Source: Paraescarpia echinospica (taxonomy: Eukaryota > Annelida > Polychaeta > Sabellida > Siboglinidae). From it: a DNA stretch of 64,000 nt. This document shows, one piece after another, positions 11,677 through 24,126 of this stretch. Under the pieces are notes generated by a model. It was not told the DNA's origin. It was given only the letters and a program-made list of their open reading frames with translations, and ran no database searches. The stretch is from positions 8,292,798 to 8,356,797 of the forward strand of contig CM034536.1 in the NCBI GenBank assembly GCA_020002185.1, in the 5' to 3' direction. Every line of letters begins with the position of its first letter. Position 1 is the stretch's first letter. The position numbers were made by a program, and so were the translations under genes.

Positions 11677-12379
11677 ATTCCTGCATTTTCGCGGCTTACG
11701 GCATCCAATTTGTTTTCGCAGTTGCTGCAAATTTTGCTCACCATAAATGAGTAGCGTTGATATATCCGTGGATGAATTATGACATATATGATATCATTGT
11801 GCTCTATGAAAAGTGGTGTAACAGAGGGGACATGTTTAGCTGTCGGATGCTTACCTTTGCGTGCTTGAAAGCTGATGTGACCTCATCCGATGTACGACGA
11901 ACGCCAAACTGGCTGCTACCGTAAACACATACAGTGCTGCCATCTGGTGATCAAGCTTTTAAGCAGATTGGCTCGATATCTATACTGGCTCTATATCTAT
12001 ACAGTAACCGAGTGGACATACATATTGAGGGACAACCATACTAATTGTTATTTTGGCAAATGTGTGTATCGTAATCGTTAAATTGTTGAAGCATTGTTTC
12101 AATCAGGTTTTTTGCAGTCGTTATAACCGATATTAGGTAACAACAATTTCGTTCAGAAATCAGTTATTATGATTCAACGACGTTAGAGTGTGCGTAGGGA
12201 CACCCATTATGCAGCAGCTATACTACTTACCATACAAATTATTGATAAAATGCCACATATTTGTACACAAACTATATATAACCTGTATTGGTGGATTAAT
12301 CTAATCGTTTATTATTATATAATATATATCTTTACCTTTGATATTTGGTGCCTAAATTCCAATGTAATCATAGAGACAT

Positions 12380-12408
12380 AAAATGTACCCAAATTATAGA
12401 AATGCCCA
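12380..12408 (-). repeat. Right terminal inverted repeat of the DNA transposon
   Basis: Reverse complement of 7908-7936 with one mismatch (C to T at position 18). The outer flank is TA, then resumed LINE coding sequence. Confidence 0.9.
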
Positions 12409-12925
12409 TATTCTCCTGCGAATTTCTGTGTCTGAGGAGCCATCCCCACATACCGCTCCGCCCAGGTATCCAAAACTGTCTCTTTGTTTTAGTTTCTTCC
12501 CCTCCAGGTGTATTTCCAGTTCTTTGCTTTGTTGCCCAACCCACAGCACCTCTGTCTTCTCCAGATACACTTTCAGTCCGTGTTTGCTGAAAATATCTTT
12601 GCGCGCCATTTGGCATGCTAGAAAGTTAGGGCGCATCCTGGCGAATGAGGAAAAAGCGAGAGGTTCGCCATGTTGTTTATAGAATTGTCGAGGTGACAAT
12701 TGCGCATCGAATAACGTAAAAGCAACGCATTACGGGCAAAATCTGTCGTTGTCCCGTAAACGTAATAAAAACTGGTCAAACAAGGTTTGGGATGTTATCT
12801 ATATAGACGGTCTATATAATATCCTTCCACTCTTTCAATTGTTCCTGTAAATCCGCTTCCCCGTCCGCTACCACCGCTAGATCGTCTGCATACACTGATA
12901 CAGTGATTTTGTCCGCACCTGACGA
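12409..12925 (-). pseudogene. LINE reverse transcriptase, 5' portion of the split copy
   Basis: Minus-strand reading gives TVSVYADDLAVVADGEADLQ (RT catalytic YADD box, about 12830-12920). After a 218-bp insertion it resumes with DIFSKHGLKVYLEKTEVLWV and SFGYLGGAVCGDGSSDTEIRRRI, ending at the transposon border. It continues at 7907 downward. The element is 5' truncated near 12925. Confidence 0.85.
12601..12818. mobile_element. 218-bp unclassified insertion within the LINE
   Basis: The LINE reading KEWKDI / DIFSK is interrupted here. The target AATATCTTT (12592-12600) is repeated as AATATCCTT (12819-12827), a 9-bp duplication with one mismatch. The insert has no ORF and no evident inverted ends. 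A SINE or a non-autonomous DNA element are both possible. Confidence 0.6.
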
Positions 12926-13992
12926 TGATTGTTTAGTTGTTTTTTTGTTTTTTCTTTAATTTATTTTAGGACACAGATGGAAAACATGAATAAATAATCT
13001 GGTTGAATGACTGAGACATGAATGATTAATATGATTTATCATTTAGTATGTTTATCTGATATATTGTCTGTGTAATATTTGTTATAATCACACAATGTAC
13101 TACTCAAGCCATAGATCTATAGAAAACATTATAAAAGTGTATTATGCAATCCCAAACTTCATTAACAATTAACCTATAAAAAATGTGTGTTATACCCATG
13201 ATAGACATTCATTTTGTCTGTCACGATTAGTTCTTATTAAGCATGCCACCATGGTTATGACTGATTGTATATGGATGTTTGAGGAATATCTGCAACATTT
13301 TATATATGTGATATTATAGTGTACATGTATTTACATAAATTGTGTATGTTGATGGTAATTGAATTTGGTGATCTGTTCTCGAACATACCTAGTGAAGCCT
13401 AAAGAATAAACGTACGATCATCTCATAAACCTGTGTTTATATTTTGAATGGGTAAACGAACAGTAATTTGCAGTGGATTATTGCAGTCATATTATCATTG
13501 CAAAATTAAATCCACCATGAATATATTTATTAGATACACGTTCAAAATACAACAGTGAAACTGCAAACTGAATCACGGATCAAAATTTTCTGATTTTCAA
13601 TCCGCAAAATAAAATTCCCGAAAAAAGTAAGTTTATAGTATTAAATGGTACAACCTAATAAGTATTTAACTGTAACTTGGGTAGGTAGGTAGGTTTTTTA
13701 TACACCAAAAGTGATATTCACATGGGATTTTTATCTTGAATAATTAGCTGGTACCAGGGTATATGAATTTGCGGTTTGCAGTTAGGTTGACACAAATATT
13801 AGCCAACTAATCAATCAAGCATTATTTTTTTAATTTGAATTAATCATGTAGAACACCCTAAATCAAGTGCAGGGGTGGGAAACGAGGACATTACACATGA
13901 GCGTTGTGCCTAAAAAATTGATGAAACACGGTGCTAGTGATTCAAAATGGCGACGATGAAGTGATGTCTCTATATACGATCTCTGCTAAAAT
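12926..13992. other. No gene recognised
   Basis: AT-rich sequence between the LINE and the left edge of the large inverted duplication. I see no coding or structured feature. Confidence 0.4.
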
Positions 13993-16611
13993 GGTGTCAC
14001 CAAGTGTTTCTCCGAGGGGCTGCCAGAAACAAATACACCCAGTGAAGACATTGTTTGATTTCAGGGGGTAATTACAGGGGGCACAACCCCATTATCTTCG
14101 TTTGAACTATGATCGCAGGCAAACGTATGCTATGCTATTTAGCTAGAAATTGGAATGCTATGCAAATGCATTTCTTGTAGAGGCCGCAGTGTCTGAAGGG
14201 CTGCAATTTGTAATATATATTATAGACAATTCTTTGTTTCGGACTTGTGGTATATATAAAATTATGTAATATGGTTGATAATATTGTGTTACCAGTTCTA
14301 GCTATGGTAACCAACTGGCCATGGTATCCAACTGTAGCTATGGTTACAAGCTGTAGCTATGGTTACCAGCTGACTCAGCAGCTAGTTGCCGTTACTAGCT
14401 GTGTCAGTATCACATGGTAACCAATGGCTACCACTTGTCTTTACAGAAATATCGTGTAATATTACAGAAGTGTATCCATGTAACGAGGGTACGTAATGGC
14501 GTATGTTACTGCTGTATTAGTACACTTTGTATGCTCTTTGATTTGATACGGACAAATAACCGAGTTGACACTAGCGTCCATAACAAGGTCCAGATGGAAA
14601 TATAACGTTTGCTTTGCAAAAGTAGAGCTTTTGGTTGTACCTTCCAAAGAATGCATACCGTGCTCTTATCTCAACATACACTCGGCTTACAGGGGATGTA
14701 CAATGATGTGATTTCATTCATTGACTGATTCACTTTCAATTGGTGGTTTCGTCTAATTAATATGCCCAAATTCTAATACTTTCTTAACTCTCAAAGTGCA
14801 TATAAATTAACAATTAATCTTATAACTTCAAGTGTTAATCTGTTTTGCTGTAATAAATTTACCATGAGAAATTGCATAACAATTGGAATTTTATAAACCA
14901 ATAAGCCATCCTTTGAGAAATAGGAGGTTTGTGTTTAACTGAAGTAAAAACAGATGCAAAGCGGTTTATTTTTGAAAATAGTAATTCATTATTTTTAACT
15001 AAGCTAGTGTTCCAATGTCCTACCATACAATCAGACAGGTAACAATGGAAATTGTATATTCCCTTTTAAAAGAGTTACTGTTCGAAGACTACAACTCTTG
15101 AATCAGTACTCAAGTGTTCGAACACTTGAGTAACTCGGTGAATTAACTTTATAAGGCTATAAATCCACACTACATATGTATTTTGTGTATGCCTACTAGA
15201 AGTTGAACAGTATGTACAAATAACCAAACAACTGCGCAAAGCAACCAACCCCCAAATGTTTATTTGTGTAATGAACACATCAAACATGTATACTGTATAA
15301 ATGTACACCTGGTATATAGAAAAACACTGTTCTGTTATTTCACGTAATTCGCTCTAGCTTGATAATCTACATGCATTTACCCAAATCATGTAATACGTTG
15401 CCTTTTGATTATCATGGCCATAATTTCCCACACTTGTGCTTCTCTGTTTACAATTCCAATACAAGCAAGCAAAGTATTATTCGTAATTAGCAAAAATGCC
15501 CGTCCCCTGACATGATGCCTTGTAGTTGAGAGTTGTGATAGCAATATTTATTAAATGTTAGAAAACACACGGCATCACTGTATGTTCAAAATAACGATGG
15601 TCCGAGAGAATATGAAGTTCACGTCCATCGGTAGGCCCTATATGTAATAGTGTAGAATTGTCAAATAATATTGCTATGCTATTGACATGAAGGTAGACTT
15701 GTGTCAGCGTCTACGTCATGTTGCCAAGTCAATGACGCAGGGACAGTTTTCCCTAAGTATTTGCCATGCACGCGTGGTTCCTGCGATTGTTAAGTTATGT
15801 TTTACACATATAGTATGTTTTATGTTCCGAATAACTGACTTACTCTATAAAAGGTGAGAATCTTGACATTACCGGTACGGGGTATTTTGAAAATACCTGG
15901 TATATAGGTCTTACATCCTATTGTAGGTTCGTAGATGAATCCCTGAAAGTTTGGTGCTCGAGGTTCAAGCCGTTTAAGAGGAAAATGTAAATTTGCCCGC
16001 ATACATACATAAGCTCAATTATAGTAAGATGTTATAACAATAGAATGAGTAAACGTTCACAGAATACATCCTCGTGCACCAGGGGTCGCTGCTGCTGATT
16101 ACGTCAGTGCTAGCCATCAGTACCCCCTGGCTGATCGCTTTGCGAAACTCTGAATTTAAGCTCAGCCTATGAAACTCTCACTAGATCAGTGGTTGGAGGC
16201 AGGTCAGGTGGTCAATAAAACTAATTTCAACCAACCGTGGCTCGTGTTAGATGCAATGTTAGATGCACACAGCCCTGGCTTGCGAGGATGATAGAATACA
16301 TTTATTAGGAATGTAATTCATTATACATAAATTCTGTCTGTATATCAGATAGGTTCATGCAGATGCTACTTTCATAACAGACAATTTCCATTCCATAGCT
16401 ACACTGGGTTATAGGAGTTTGCCCTGCTTCTTGCCATTCTACCATCTGCCTAATCGCAACCTTTTCTAAAACAGTGTAATACTGAGTAATACCTTAATTA
16501 CTACCATGATGACTATGTATTGGGACGGACACCTAAAATAATTAAATTATCAGCTGTCCTGAAACATACAGTACAAAAAACAATTTTGTTTTGTGTCGGA
16601 AAACATACAAT

Positions 16612-16776
16612 GCCCAAATACAATCTGTCATTATGGGTTTTATGTCCAAATACAGACTGTCGTTACGGGTTCTATGTCCAAATACAGACTGTCATTACGG
16701 GTTCTATGACCAAATACAGACTGCCATTACGGGAATTTATGTCCAAATACAGACTGTCATTACAGGTTTTATGCAT
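16612..16776. repeat. 33-bp tandem repeat, short allele in the left arm
   Basis: About five units containing ATACAGACTGTCATTACGGG. The mirror locus in the right arm (28610-29460) has roughly 25 units, so the array expanded after the duplication or shrank here. Confidence 0.9.
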
Positions 16777-17045
16777 TCGGACAAAAAAAAAAAAAATTCT
16801 CTCTGAAAACATACAGTACAGATATTTTTGTTGTTGATTTTAGGGTGTTCAAAAACACAGTCATTATGGTGTCCCTCATAACCTTGCGTCTGAAACATCC
16901 TGCTTAAAATCATAAGTCTAAAAATTGGTCCTTGAATACAAATATATGTTATTTGGAGTTACTAAAACATGCAAATGCATCTAGTTAATTGTAACTTTAA
17001 GTTTTACCTATGCAGAAAATAAAAATATAAGGCACTTACCAGGAT

Positions 17046-17165
17046 TTAACAAGACTGCCATCCAGAGCTATAAGCTCCAGACGGCATGTGGACAAGAAAG
17101 CCTTTGGCTTATCAAGAGTCCAACAATTTTCCAACTATGTATAGCCCAGTGGAACACAGCATAAC
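17046..17165 (-). pseudogene. CR1-like LINE 3'-end fragment
   Basis: Similar to the 3' end of the CR1-like element at 60540-61322 (shared GCCATCCAGAG, GTGGACAAG, GCTTATC.AGAGTCCAAC). It contains only the last bases of that family. The mirror copy is at 28196-28345, so insertion preceded the inverted duplication. Confidence 0.75.
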
Positions 17166-17957
17166 CTACTATGATTAGGTCAATGCATGTTAAAATATGA
17201 AAGTGTTTCCACAGCTTGGCAAAAGTACCACAGGTGTCATGTTACTAACAAGGCTCTTCCAGTTAACACGAGGAGTACTTAGAGTTGGTGATCTGCCTTA
17301 AAAAGTTGGCTGTTCCTAGCCTTGTTTGACTACATAACATATATTTTTAGATATAGAAATAGTCATCCCTGGGTCTTATTTTATATGAACACAACAGTGC
17401 TCATCTTGTTTTAGTCAATCAGATAGATGAGCATTGGCTTTAAAGAAAAGACACTGTGAGTTGAGTTATTTTAGAACTCACCCAGAGCTGGTACTTGTAC
17501 AATGGCAATGCAGATCAAAATCTCGCTTTAAGTTGTAACGAATTTTCAAAAAAGCTCACTAAAATGCAGATTCCACAGACTGACATTTCGTTGTCAACTG
17601 AATTGGGAGTAATATTATTTAGCTGTCTACGCTAGAAAATGTGTAGTCTGGTTATCCAAATGGCCATTTATCTGTTGACAGTATTAGGAATGTCTACATC
17701 ATCATATTTTTTAATAACTAATAAGAGTGACATGATCAATAGGAAATGTGTACATGTGAAGCAGTTAATTTTGCTATTTACCTGTCAACAGTAGTAGTGT
17801 GATTATCCAAACTTAGTTACATACAGTATTAGTATCAAGACAAACCGTATTACTACATAACCATCAGCACTGCAGAAGATGATTCACAGACTTGTCTGTG
17901 GTGCAATACTAGCGCTGGATTTGTTCGTATGGCACCGGCATGCGCGGCTACAACGTG

Positions 17958-18292
17958 TTACTTGCGATGCACTTCGTCGTAGACACTCGGCTCGTACTGC
18001 GAGCCTCCCAGTTCCTGGTACTCTGATTCCCTGTTTGGTGATTCCGGGGCGTGGTCAGCCGGGATCTCTTCATAAAGGCTCTCCCCTATCCCCTCCAACA
18101 GCTCTATGTAGTACGTCTCATTGGTGTGTGCCTCGCTCCTTAGTGCTGGCTCCTGATCACCTGACAAACTGCGTCGCTTGCACACGACGACGATGATGAT
18201 GATGATGATGAGAACGGCAACACCAACAGCGGCACCAATGAAAATCATGAGAGGGAACGATGATGTTGGTGGCACTTCTTTGTCGGCGATAC
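17958..18292 (-). CDS. Left receptor copy, last exon (TM and cytoplasmic tail)
   Basis: The acceptor TTTCTGCAG precedes 18292 and the stop TAA ends the exon at 17958. Joined to the previous exon it restores a Cys codon (T+GT). Against the right copy it shows 26 replaced residues in the 74-aa tail. YEEIP fits the classical Src-family SH2 preference pYEEI; the right copy has YEDIP instead. Confidence 0.8.
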
Positions 18293-20542
18293 CTGCAGAA
18301 AGTGTCAGAAACAACCGTCAACTTAGCATAATAATAATGACACCTTGTATAGTGCCTGTATCTGCCAAATATGGCGCTCATTTAGCTTCCTCAAAAATTG
18401 TATCTGTTGAGTGGATAAGTAGCGACGATTTGAAAATAATCAGATAAACTATAATAAGCCATTATTCTAGATCATTCTTCTAAATATCATCAGATCAGTG
18501 TCATAAAAATTATAAAAACAGTATTGTATATAAAATATCAGTACAATTAATATAAAAAGAGCATTATCAAAATATTATAGAATCATTATAAATTTCTTTC
18601 TAAAAATCACTAGCTGTTTTAAGAATAATGTCATAAATAAGGTAAAATAATGTTTATAAATAGTATAAAATCATTATCATAAATAGTTATATATTCATCA
18701 TCACAAATATTCTAAAAGGGACATTAATATATTCCAAAAATCCTATCACGGAATATGGTTTCCTGAACTATTAACAAATTACGTATTATGATGACAATTT
18801 AAAAACGTTACGTAAAATGCCCCCAACTGATCAGCAAACCTCAGACGAAAAAATATTGCAGATGCACAAGTATCGATTGTCTTTATGTGGGAATTTCTCA
18901 CCAGATATGGGATGTTTAAGCCTTAATTAAAAGGAGAAAATATGTTCCTCTACCCAGAATTAGCCAGCATTGTAATTTGTAACAAGAAGTCTGCCATGTT
19001 GAACGTCGGAAAATGGAAAATCGTTGAACATCAAAAGGTATTGTGATAAACTCAGCCCATCTTGAGAACATTATATCAAATAATAAATGAAAAACATGGA
19101 ACAGACAGCTTCTTTTTAATATGTCTAGAAACGTAGGTCATCAGAACGACATGAGCCACGTTTGAAAGACATGCAGAAGTACTTACACTGAGCCTGGACA
19201 AAGGAGCCGCTGTCAGAGTGGGTCTGGGCGGGACAGTTGCGACACTGGGTCTGACCCTCCAGCTCCTGGTACATGTTCTCAGCGCACAGAACGCACTTTT
19301 TGCTCGCCCTCTCGAAGAACGTTCCCACGGGACACACGACTGAAACACAATAAAGTCACCTCTGTAATACAGTCACCTCTGTAATAAAGTCACTTCTGGG
19401 GGCAGTTTCATAAAGCGTACTTAATGTTACGCAATTACTTAGCATTATGTGTTTGCGTAAACTCCTATGTTCGCTTATTGAAAAAAATCGCGTCACTAAG
19501 ACAATCATCTTAGCGTCAAGAACATTCCTAGACACTTCATGAAACTGCCCACTGGTTCGCAATTGTGGTCACCCTAGGACTATCTAGTTATTTCCATATG
19601 GCCATGTAAAAAGTCCCGGTTTCTCATTGGCACGCGTGTGTATTAAAACGTGCCACAAAATTTAATTTTTAAAATATAATTCTTAGTGCTGTCTGTCACA
19701 GATGTTGGTGATCATGGCCCTCCAAACCGAATGGTCATTTGTAGCAGTTCTGTTGTGCTCCTTCCACACCATGTTGACAGACTAACATTTTTTCTCTGGC
19801 ATCCTCATTATCCCATTCTAAATATCTGTTCCGACACAATAAGTGAAAACTATGATTTATGTCAAGCAAACTGAAGTTATCTACAGGTTCGTCGCTTGTA
19901 AAAAATACAATTGGTACACATCTTGAGTTGTTGACTGTTGATAATATAGATCAAGTTATAATCACTAACACCTCCATCAGCATATTCATGATAAAAATCG
20001 TACCATTCAATTACTTGTTGACAAATTGTTTATGAGAAACTGGGATTTTTTCATGTGGCCTAGCCATAAAATAAAGGAAGTTAGTCTCACTAATGCGGTC
20101 ATCTTGCCGTGAACATAGCACACTTCTTAGTCAACTATTTTTTGTTCCCAGAATTAAAACAAGAATTGAAATTTTGGCTATTTTGGTTGAAGCACCAACT
20201 CTGCTGAAATTCACTCCCTGTTTGAGATGGGTTAGAGTTAGAGAGACTACTTCTCTCTAACTTGAGGTTAGTTTTGAGCAATTTTCACCCATTAGGGAGC
20301 AATACTCACCACAGTAAGTGCCTATTTGTTGTTCCCCAGGCAGACAGCCCACTTCTGCTTGTGTAAATTTCACACTCTTCACTTGTACGTCATCATTGTT
20401 GCCGTCTGCGTCCAGTTCGTCCAGTTTCACCTTGTTCTGCCTGATGTCCTGTTCCAACCTTCCCCTCAGATCTCCTGCCAGTCTGTCCAGTTCCTTCTTT
20501 GCGTCTTCTGCTTCCTTCTTTTGCTCCTCCGCATCAGTTTCT
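17958..20542 (-). CDS. Receptor-like membrane protein, left copy (5' incomplete)
   Basis: Three minus-strand exons join in phase: 20310-20542, 19187-19339 and 17958-18292. The product segment is about 240 aa: a charged coiled-coil stretch (EEQKKEAEDAKKELDRL), a Cys-rich module (CPVGTFF, KKCVLC, GQTQCRNCP) resembling the ephrin-receptor-like GCC2/GCC3 repeat, a hydrophobic TM segment (FPLMIFIGAAVGVAVLII...), a basic stop-transfer CKRRS and a 74-residue tail. The tail has tyrosine motifs YYIEL, YEEIP, YQEL and VYDEV. It is most likely a type I surface protein that signals through phosphotyrosine; the ligand is unknown. The first exon starts with an acceptor and no upstream exon or signal peptide is present, so the gene is truncated or its 5' end lies beyond the satellite. 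Name and function are not established. Confidence 0.75.
19187..19339 (-). CDS. Left receptor copy, Cys-rich exon
   Basis: A 153-bp exon between TGTTTCAG and GTAAGT. It encodes VCPVGTFFERASKKC and the rest of one ephrin-receptor-like Cys module. Versus 25757-25909 by hand count it has two replacement codons (E/K and F/Y) and four synonymous ones. Confidence 0.85.
19398..19552. mobile_element. Foldback / MITE-like element
   Basis: The ends are inverted: GGGCAGTTTCATAAAG at the left and the reverse complement of GGGCAGTTTCATGAAG at the right. Imperfect pairing continues inward (GAATGTT, TTAGCG). The unit is about 155 bp with no ORF. The mirror locus in the right arm keeps only one half (about 25592-25683). 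Confidence 0.65.
20310..20542 (-). CDS. Left receptor copy, coiled-coil exon
   Basis: A 233-bp exon with acceptor TTTCTGTAG and donor GTGAGT. It encodes a heptad-like acidic/basic helix, then a segment with GCLPGEQQIGTYC leading into the Cys module. It is 9 bp longer than the right copy (an extra ELD). Only about 40 bp separate its acceptor from the satellite array. Confidence 0.8.
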
Positions 20543-20582
20543 CTACAGAAACAAACACGGCTCACAAATAAAAGCCACTCAA

Positions 20583-21778
20583 CATCATTCGGTGCAAGTA
20601 TTTAGGGGCCAACTATGTGACATCATTCGGTGCAAGTATTTAGGGGCCAACTATGTGACATCATTCGGTGCAAGTATTTAGGGGCCAACTATGTGACATC
20701 ATTCGGTGCAAGTATTTAGGGGCCAACTATGTGACATCATTCGGTGCAAGTATTTAGGGGCCAACTATGTGACATCATTCGGTGCAAGTATTTAGGGGCC
20801 AACTATGTGACATCATTCGGTGCAAGTATTTAGGGGCCAACTATGTGACATCATTCGGTGCAAGTATTTAGGGGCCAACTATGTGACATCATTCGGTGCA
20901 AGTATTTAGGGGCCAACTATGTGACATCATTCGGTGCAAGTATTTAGGGGCCAACTATGTGACATCATTCGGTGCAAGTATTTAGGGGCCAACTATGTGA
21001 CATCATTCGGTGCAAGTATTTAGGGGCCAACTATGTGACATCATTCGGTGCAAGTATTTAGGGGCCAACTATGTGACATCATTCGGTGCAAGTATTTAGG
21101 GGCCAACTATGTGACATCATTCGGTGCAAGTATTTAGGGGCCAACTATGTGACATCATTCGGTGCAAGTATTTAGGGGCCAACTATGTGACATCATTCGG
21201 TGCAAGTATTTAGGGGCCAACTATGTGACATCATTCGGTGCAAGTATTTAGGTGCCAACTATGTGACATTATTCGGTGCAAATATTTAGGGGCCAACTAT
21301 GTGACATCATTCGGTGCAAGTATTTAGGGGCCAACTATGTGACATCATTCGGTGCAAGTATTTAGGGGCCAACTATGTGACATCATTCGGTGCAAGTATT
21401 TAGGGGCCAACTATGTGACATCATTCGGTGCAAGTATTTAGGGGCCAACTATGTGACATCATTCGGTGCAAGTATTTAGGGGCCAACTATGTGACATCAT
21501 TCGGTGCAAGTATTTAGGGGCCAACTATGTGACATCATTCGGTGCAAGTATTTAGGGGCCAACTATGTGACATCATTCGGTGCAAGTATTTAGGGGCCAA
21601 CTATGTGACATCATTCGGTGCAAGTATTTAGGGGCCAACTATGTGACATCATTCGGTGCAAGTATTTAGGGGCCAACTATGTGACATCATTCGGTGCAAG
21701 TATTTAGGGGATGCAAGTATTTAGGGGCCAACTATGTGACATTATTCGGTGCAAGTATTTAGGGGCCAACTATGTGAC
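20583..21778 (+). repeat. 38-bp satellite, left array, about 31 copies
   Basis: Near-identical 38-bp units containing GGTGCAAGTATTTAGGGGCC. A few variant units lie near 21250-21295 and a truncated unit near 21710. There is no variable spacer between units, so it is not CRISPR-like. The reverse-complement array lies at 22524-24086. Confidence 0.97.
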
Positions 21779-22523
21779 AAGTCATTTGTGAAACTATAAA
21801 TCATTTGTCGACATACAGTGAAACCTCGCCTGATGGTCACCTTGGTAATACAGCCACCATGCACATATGGTCACCCACAAAACAGCACACCCATCAGAAT
21901 TTCCAAGAATGATCTGGTTGCCATGGTTACGCAGGTTGATTATGATGTAATATCTAAGCTTGTTTTCATACAGATTTAAAGCACTGCAAATTTGGTCAAG
22001 TAGTTATTTTTACGATATATATGAGTTAATTAAAATATGACATTTCACAAAGAGTGTGACCCCATAAAAATGGTGACCTGAGCCATTGTTGGTCTCAAGC
22101 CACCGTACAGATAGCGGTGTCGTATTTTAATTTTAGGCCATGTTTTAATATAAGTTGTGAAGTGCCACAGACAGTTTGTGATTGGAGGGGGGTTCTGTGG
22201 TGTTATGTAACAATTTTTTTAATTGTTGGTTCATTGAGTTGTCGATATCGGACTGACAGAGGGAGTATACATTGTTCAGCCAGTTTTTAGGTAGGTTTCA
22301 AGCACAATTCTGCTGTCGTGCTGTCGGATCATGATATTAGAAGACGGGGGTGCTGTTGAAAACTTTTCGCCGCTGTGCCGCTATAATTTGTAACCTAAAA
22401 GGGGGCACATTCCAATGGCAAATAACGGGAGAACATTCAAAAAGGTCTAGGGAGCATGCCAAATTCCAATGGTCCGGATCCACCTATGAGATGGGGGGGT
22501 CTCAAAAATGTCCTCAAATAGTG
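21779..22523. other. Unique spacer at the palindrome centre
   Basis: A 745-bp non-repeated segment between the two mirror satellites. I find no ORF of interest and no upstream receptor exon. Confidence 0.6.
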
Positions 22524-24086
22524 TCACATAGTTGGCCCCTAAATACTTGCACCGAATAATGTCACATAGTTGGCCCCTAAATACTTGCACCGAATGATGT
22601 CACATAGTTGGCCCCTAAATACTTGCACCGAATGATGTCACATAGTTGGCCCCTAAATACTTGCACCGAATGATGTCACATAGTTGGCCCCTAAATACTT
22701 GCACCGAATGATGTCACATAGTTGGCCCCTAAATACTTGCACCGAATGATGTCACATAGTTGGCCCCTAAATACTTGCACCGAATGATGTCACATAGTTG
22801 GCCCCTAAATACTTGCACCGAATGATGTCACATAGTTGGCCCCTAAATACTTGCACCGAATGATGTCACATAGTTGGCCCCTAAATACTTGCACCGAATG
22901 ATGTCACATAGTTGGCCCCTAAATACTTGCACCGAATGATGTCACATAGTTGGCCCCTAAATACTTGCACCGAATGATGTCACATAGTTGGCCCCTAAAT
23001 ACTTGCACCGAATGATGTCACATAGTTGGCCCCTAAATACTTGCACCGAATGATGTCACATAGTTGGCCCCTAAATACTTGCACCGAATGATGTCACATA
23101 GTTGGCCCCTAAATACTTGCACCGAATGATGTCACATAGTTGGCCCCTAAATACTTGCACCGAATGATGTCACATAGTTGGCCCCTAAATACTTGCACCG
23201 AATGATGTCACATAGTTGGCCCCTAAATACTTGCACCGAATGATGTCACATAGTTGGCCCCTAAATACTTGCACCGAATGATGTCACATAGTTGGCCCCT
23301 AAATACTTGCACCGAATGATGTCACATAGTTGGCCCCTAAATACTTGCACCGAATGATGTCACATAGTTGGCCCCTAAATACTTGCACCGAATGATGTCA
23401 CATAGTTGGCCCCTAAATACTTGCACCGAATGATGTCACATAGTTGGCCCCTAAATACTTGCACCGAATGATGTCACATAGTTGGCCCCTAAATACTTGC
23501 ACCGAATGATGTCACATAGTTGGCCCCTAAATACTTGCACCGAATGATGTCACATAGTTGGCCCCTAAATACTTGCACCGAATGATGTCACATAGTTGGC
23601 CCCTAAATACTTGCACCGAATGATGTCACATAGTTGGCCCCTAAATACTTGCACCGAATGATGTCACATAGTTGGCCCCTAAATACTTGCACCGAATGAT
23701 GTCACATAGTTGGCCCCTAAATACTTGCACCGAATGATGTCACATAGTTGGCCCCTAAATACTTGCACCGAATGATGTCACATAGTTGGCCCCTAAATAC
23801 TTGCACCGAATGATGTCACATAGTTGGCCCCTAAATACTTGCACCGAATGATGTCACATAGTTGGCCCCTAAATACTTGCACCGAATGATGTCACATAGT
23901 TGGCCCCTAAATACTTGCACCGAATGATGTCACATAGTTGGCCCCTAAATACTTGCACCGAATGATGTCACATAGTTGGCCCCTAAATACTTGCACCGAA
24001 TGATGTCACATAGTTGGCCCCTAAATACTTGCACCGAATGATGTCATGTCATATAGTTGGCCCCTAAATACTTGCACCGAATGATG
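22524..24086 (-). repeat. 38-bp satellite, right array, about 41 copies
   Basis: The same 38-bp unit as the left array but in reverse complement, about ten units longer and highly homogeneous. It ends about 40 bp before the acceptor of the right receptor copy's first visible exon. Confidence 0.97.
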
Positions 24087-24126
24087 TTGAGTGGCTTTTA
24101 TTTGTGAGCCGTGTTTGTTTCTGTAG

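Larger units (their letters stand above)
7908..12408 (-). mobile_element. Complete 4.5-kb DNA transposon with DDE transposase
   Basis: Both ends carry the same 29-bp terminal inverted repeat with one mismatch, beginning TGGGCATTTCTATAATT. It is flanked by TA on both sides (7906-7907 and 12409-12410). Outside the ends a LINE coding frame resumes (EIRRRI on one side, AGAHAWRKV on the other), which independently fixes the borders. Inside are a minus-strand DDE transposase gene (8680-11337) and repeated subterminal motifs near both ends. The TA duplication and TIR do not let me assign a superfamily with confidence; the transposase does not look like Tc1/mariner. Confidence 0.88.
13993..21778 (+). 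repeat. Left arm of a large inverted duplication
   Basis: This arm is homologous, in reverse complement, to 22524-32176. Matching landmarks in mirror order are the edge motif (AAGTGTTTCTC ... CAGAAACAAATACACCC), a 36-bp repeat, a 33-bp repeat, a CR1-like 3' end, three receptor exons and a 38-bp satellite. Homology stops at about 13993. By eye, divergence is a few percent in most places and about 10% beside the last receptor exon. The right arm is longer because of array expansion and a LINE insertion. Confidence 0.92.

Noticed and set aside
20583..24086. CRISPR-like arrays
   Set aside because: The units are contiguous 38-bp satellite copies with no variable spacers, in an animal genome.
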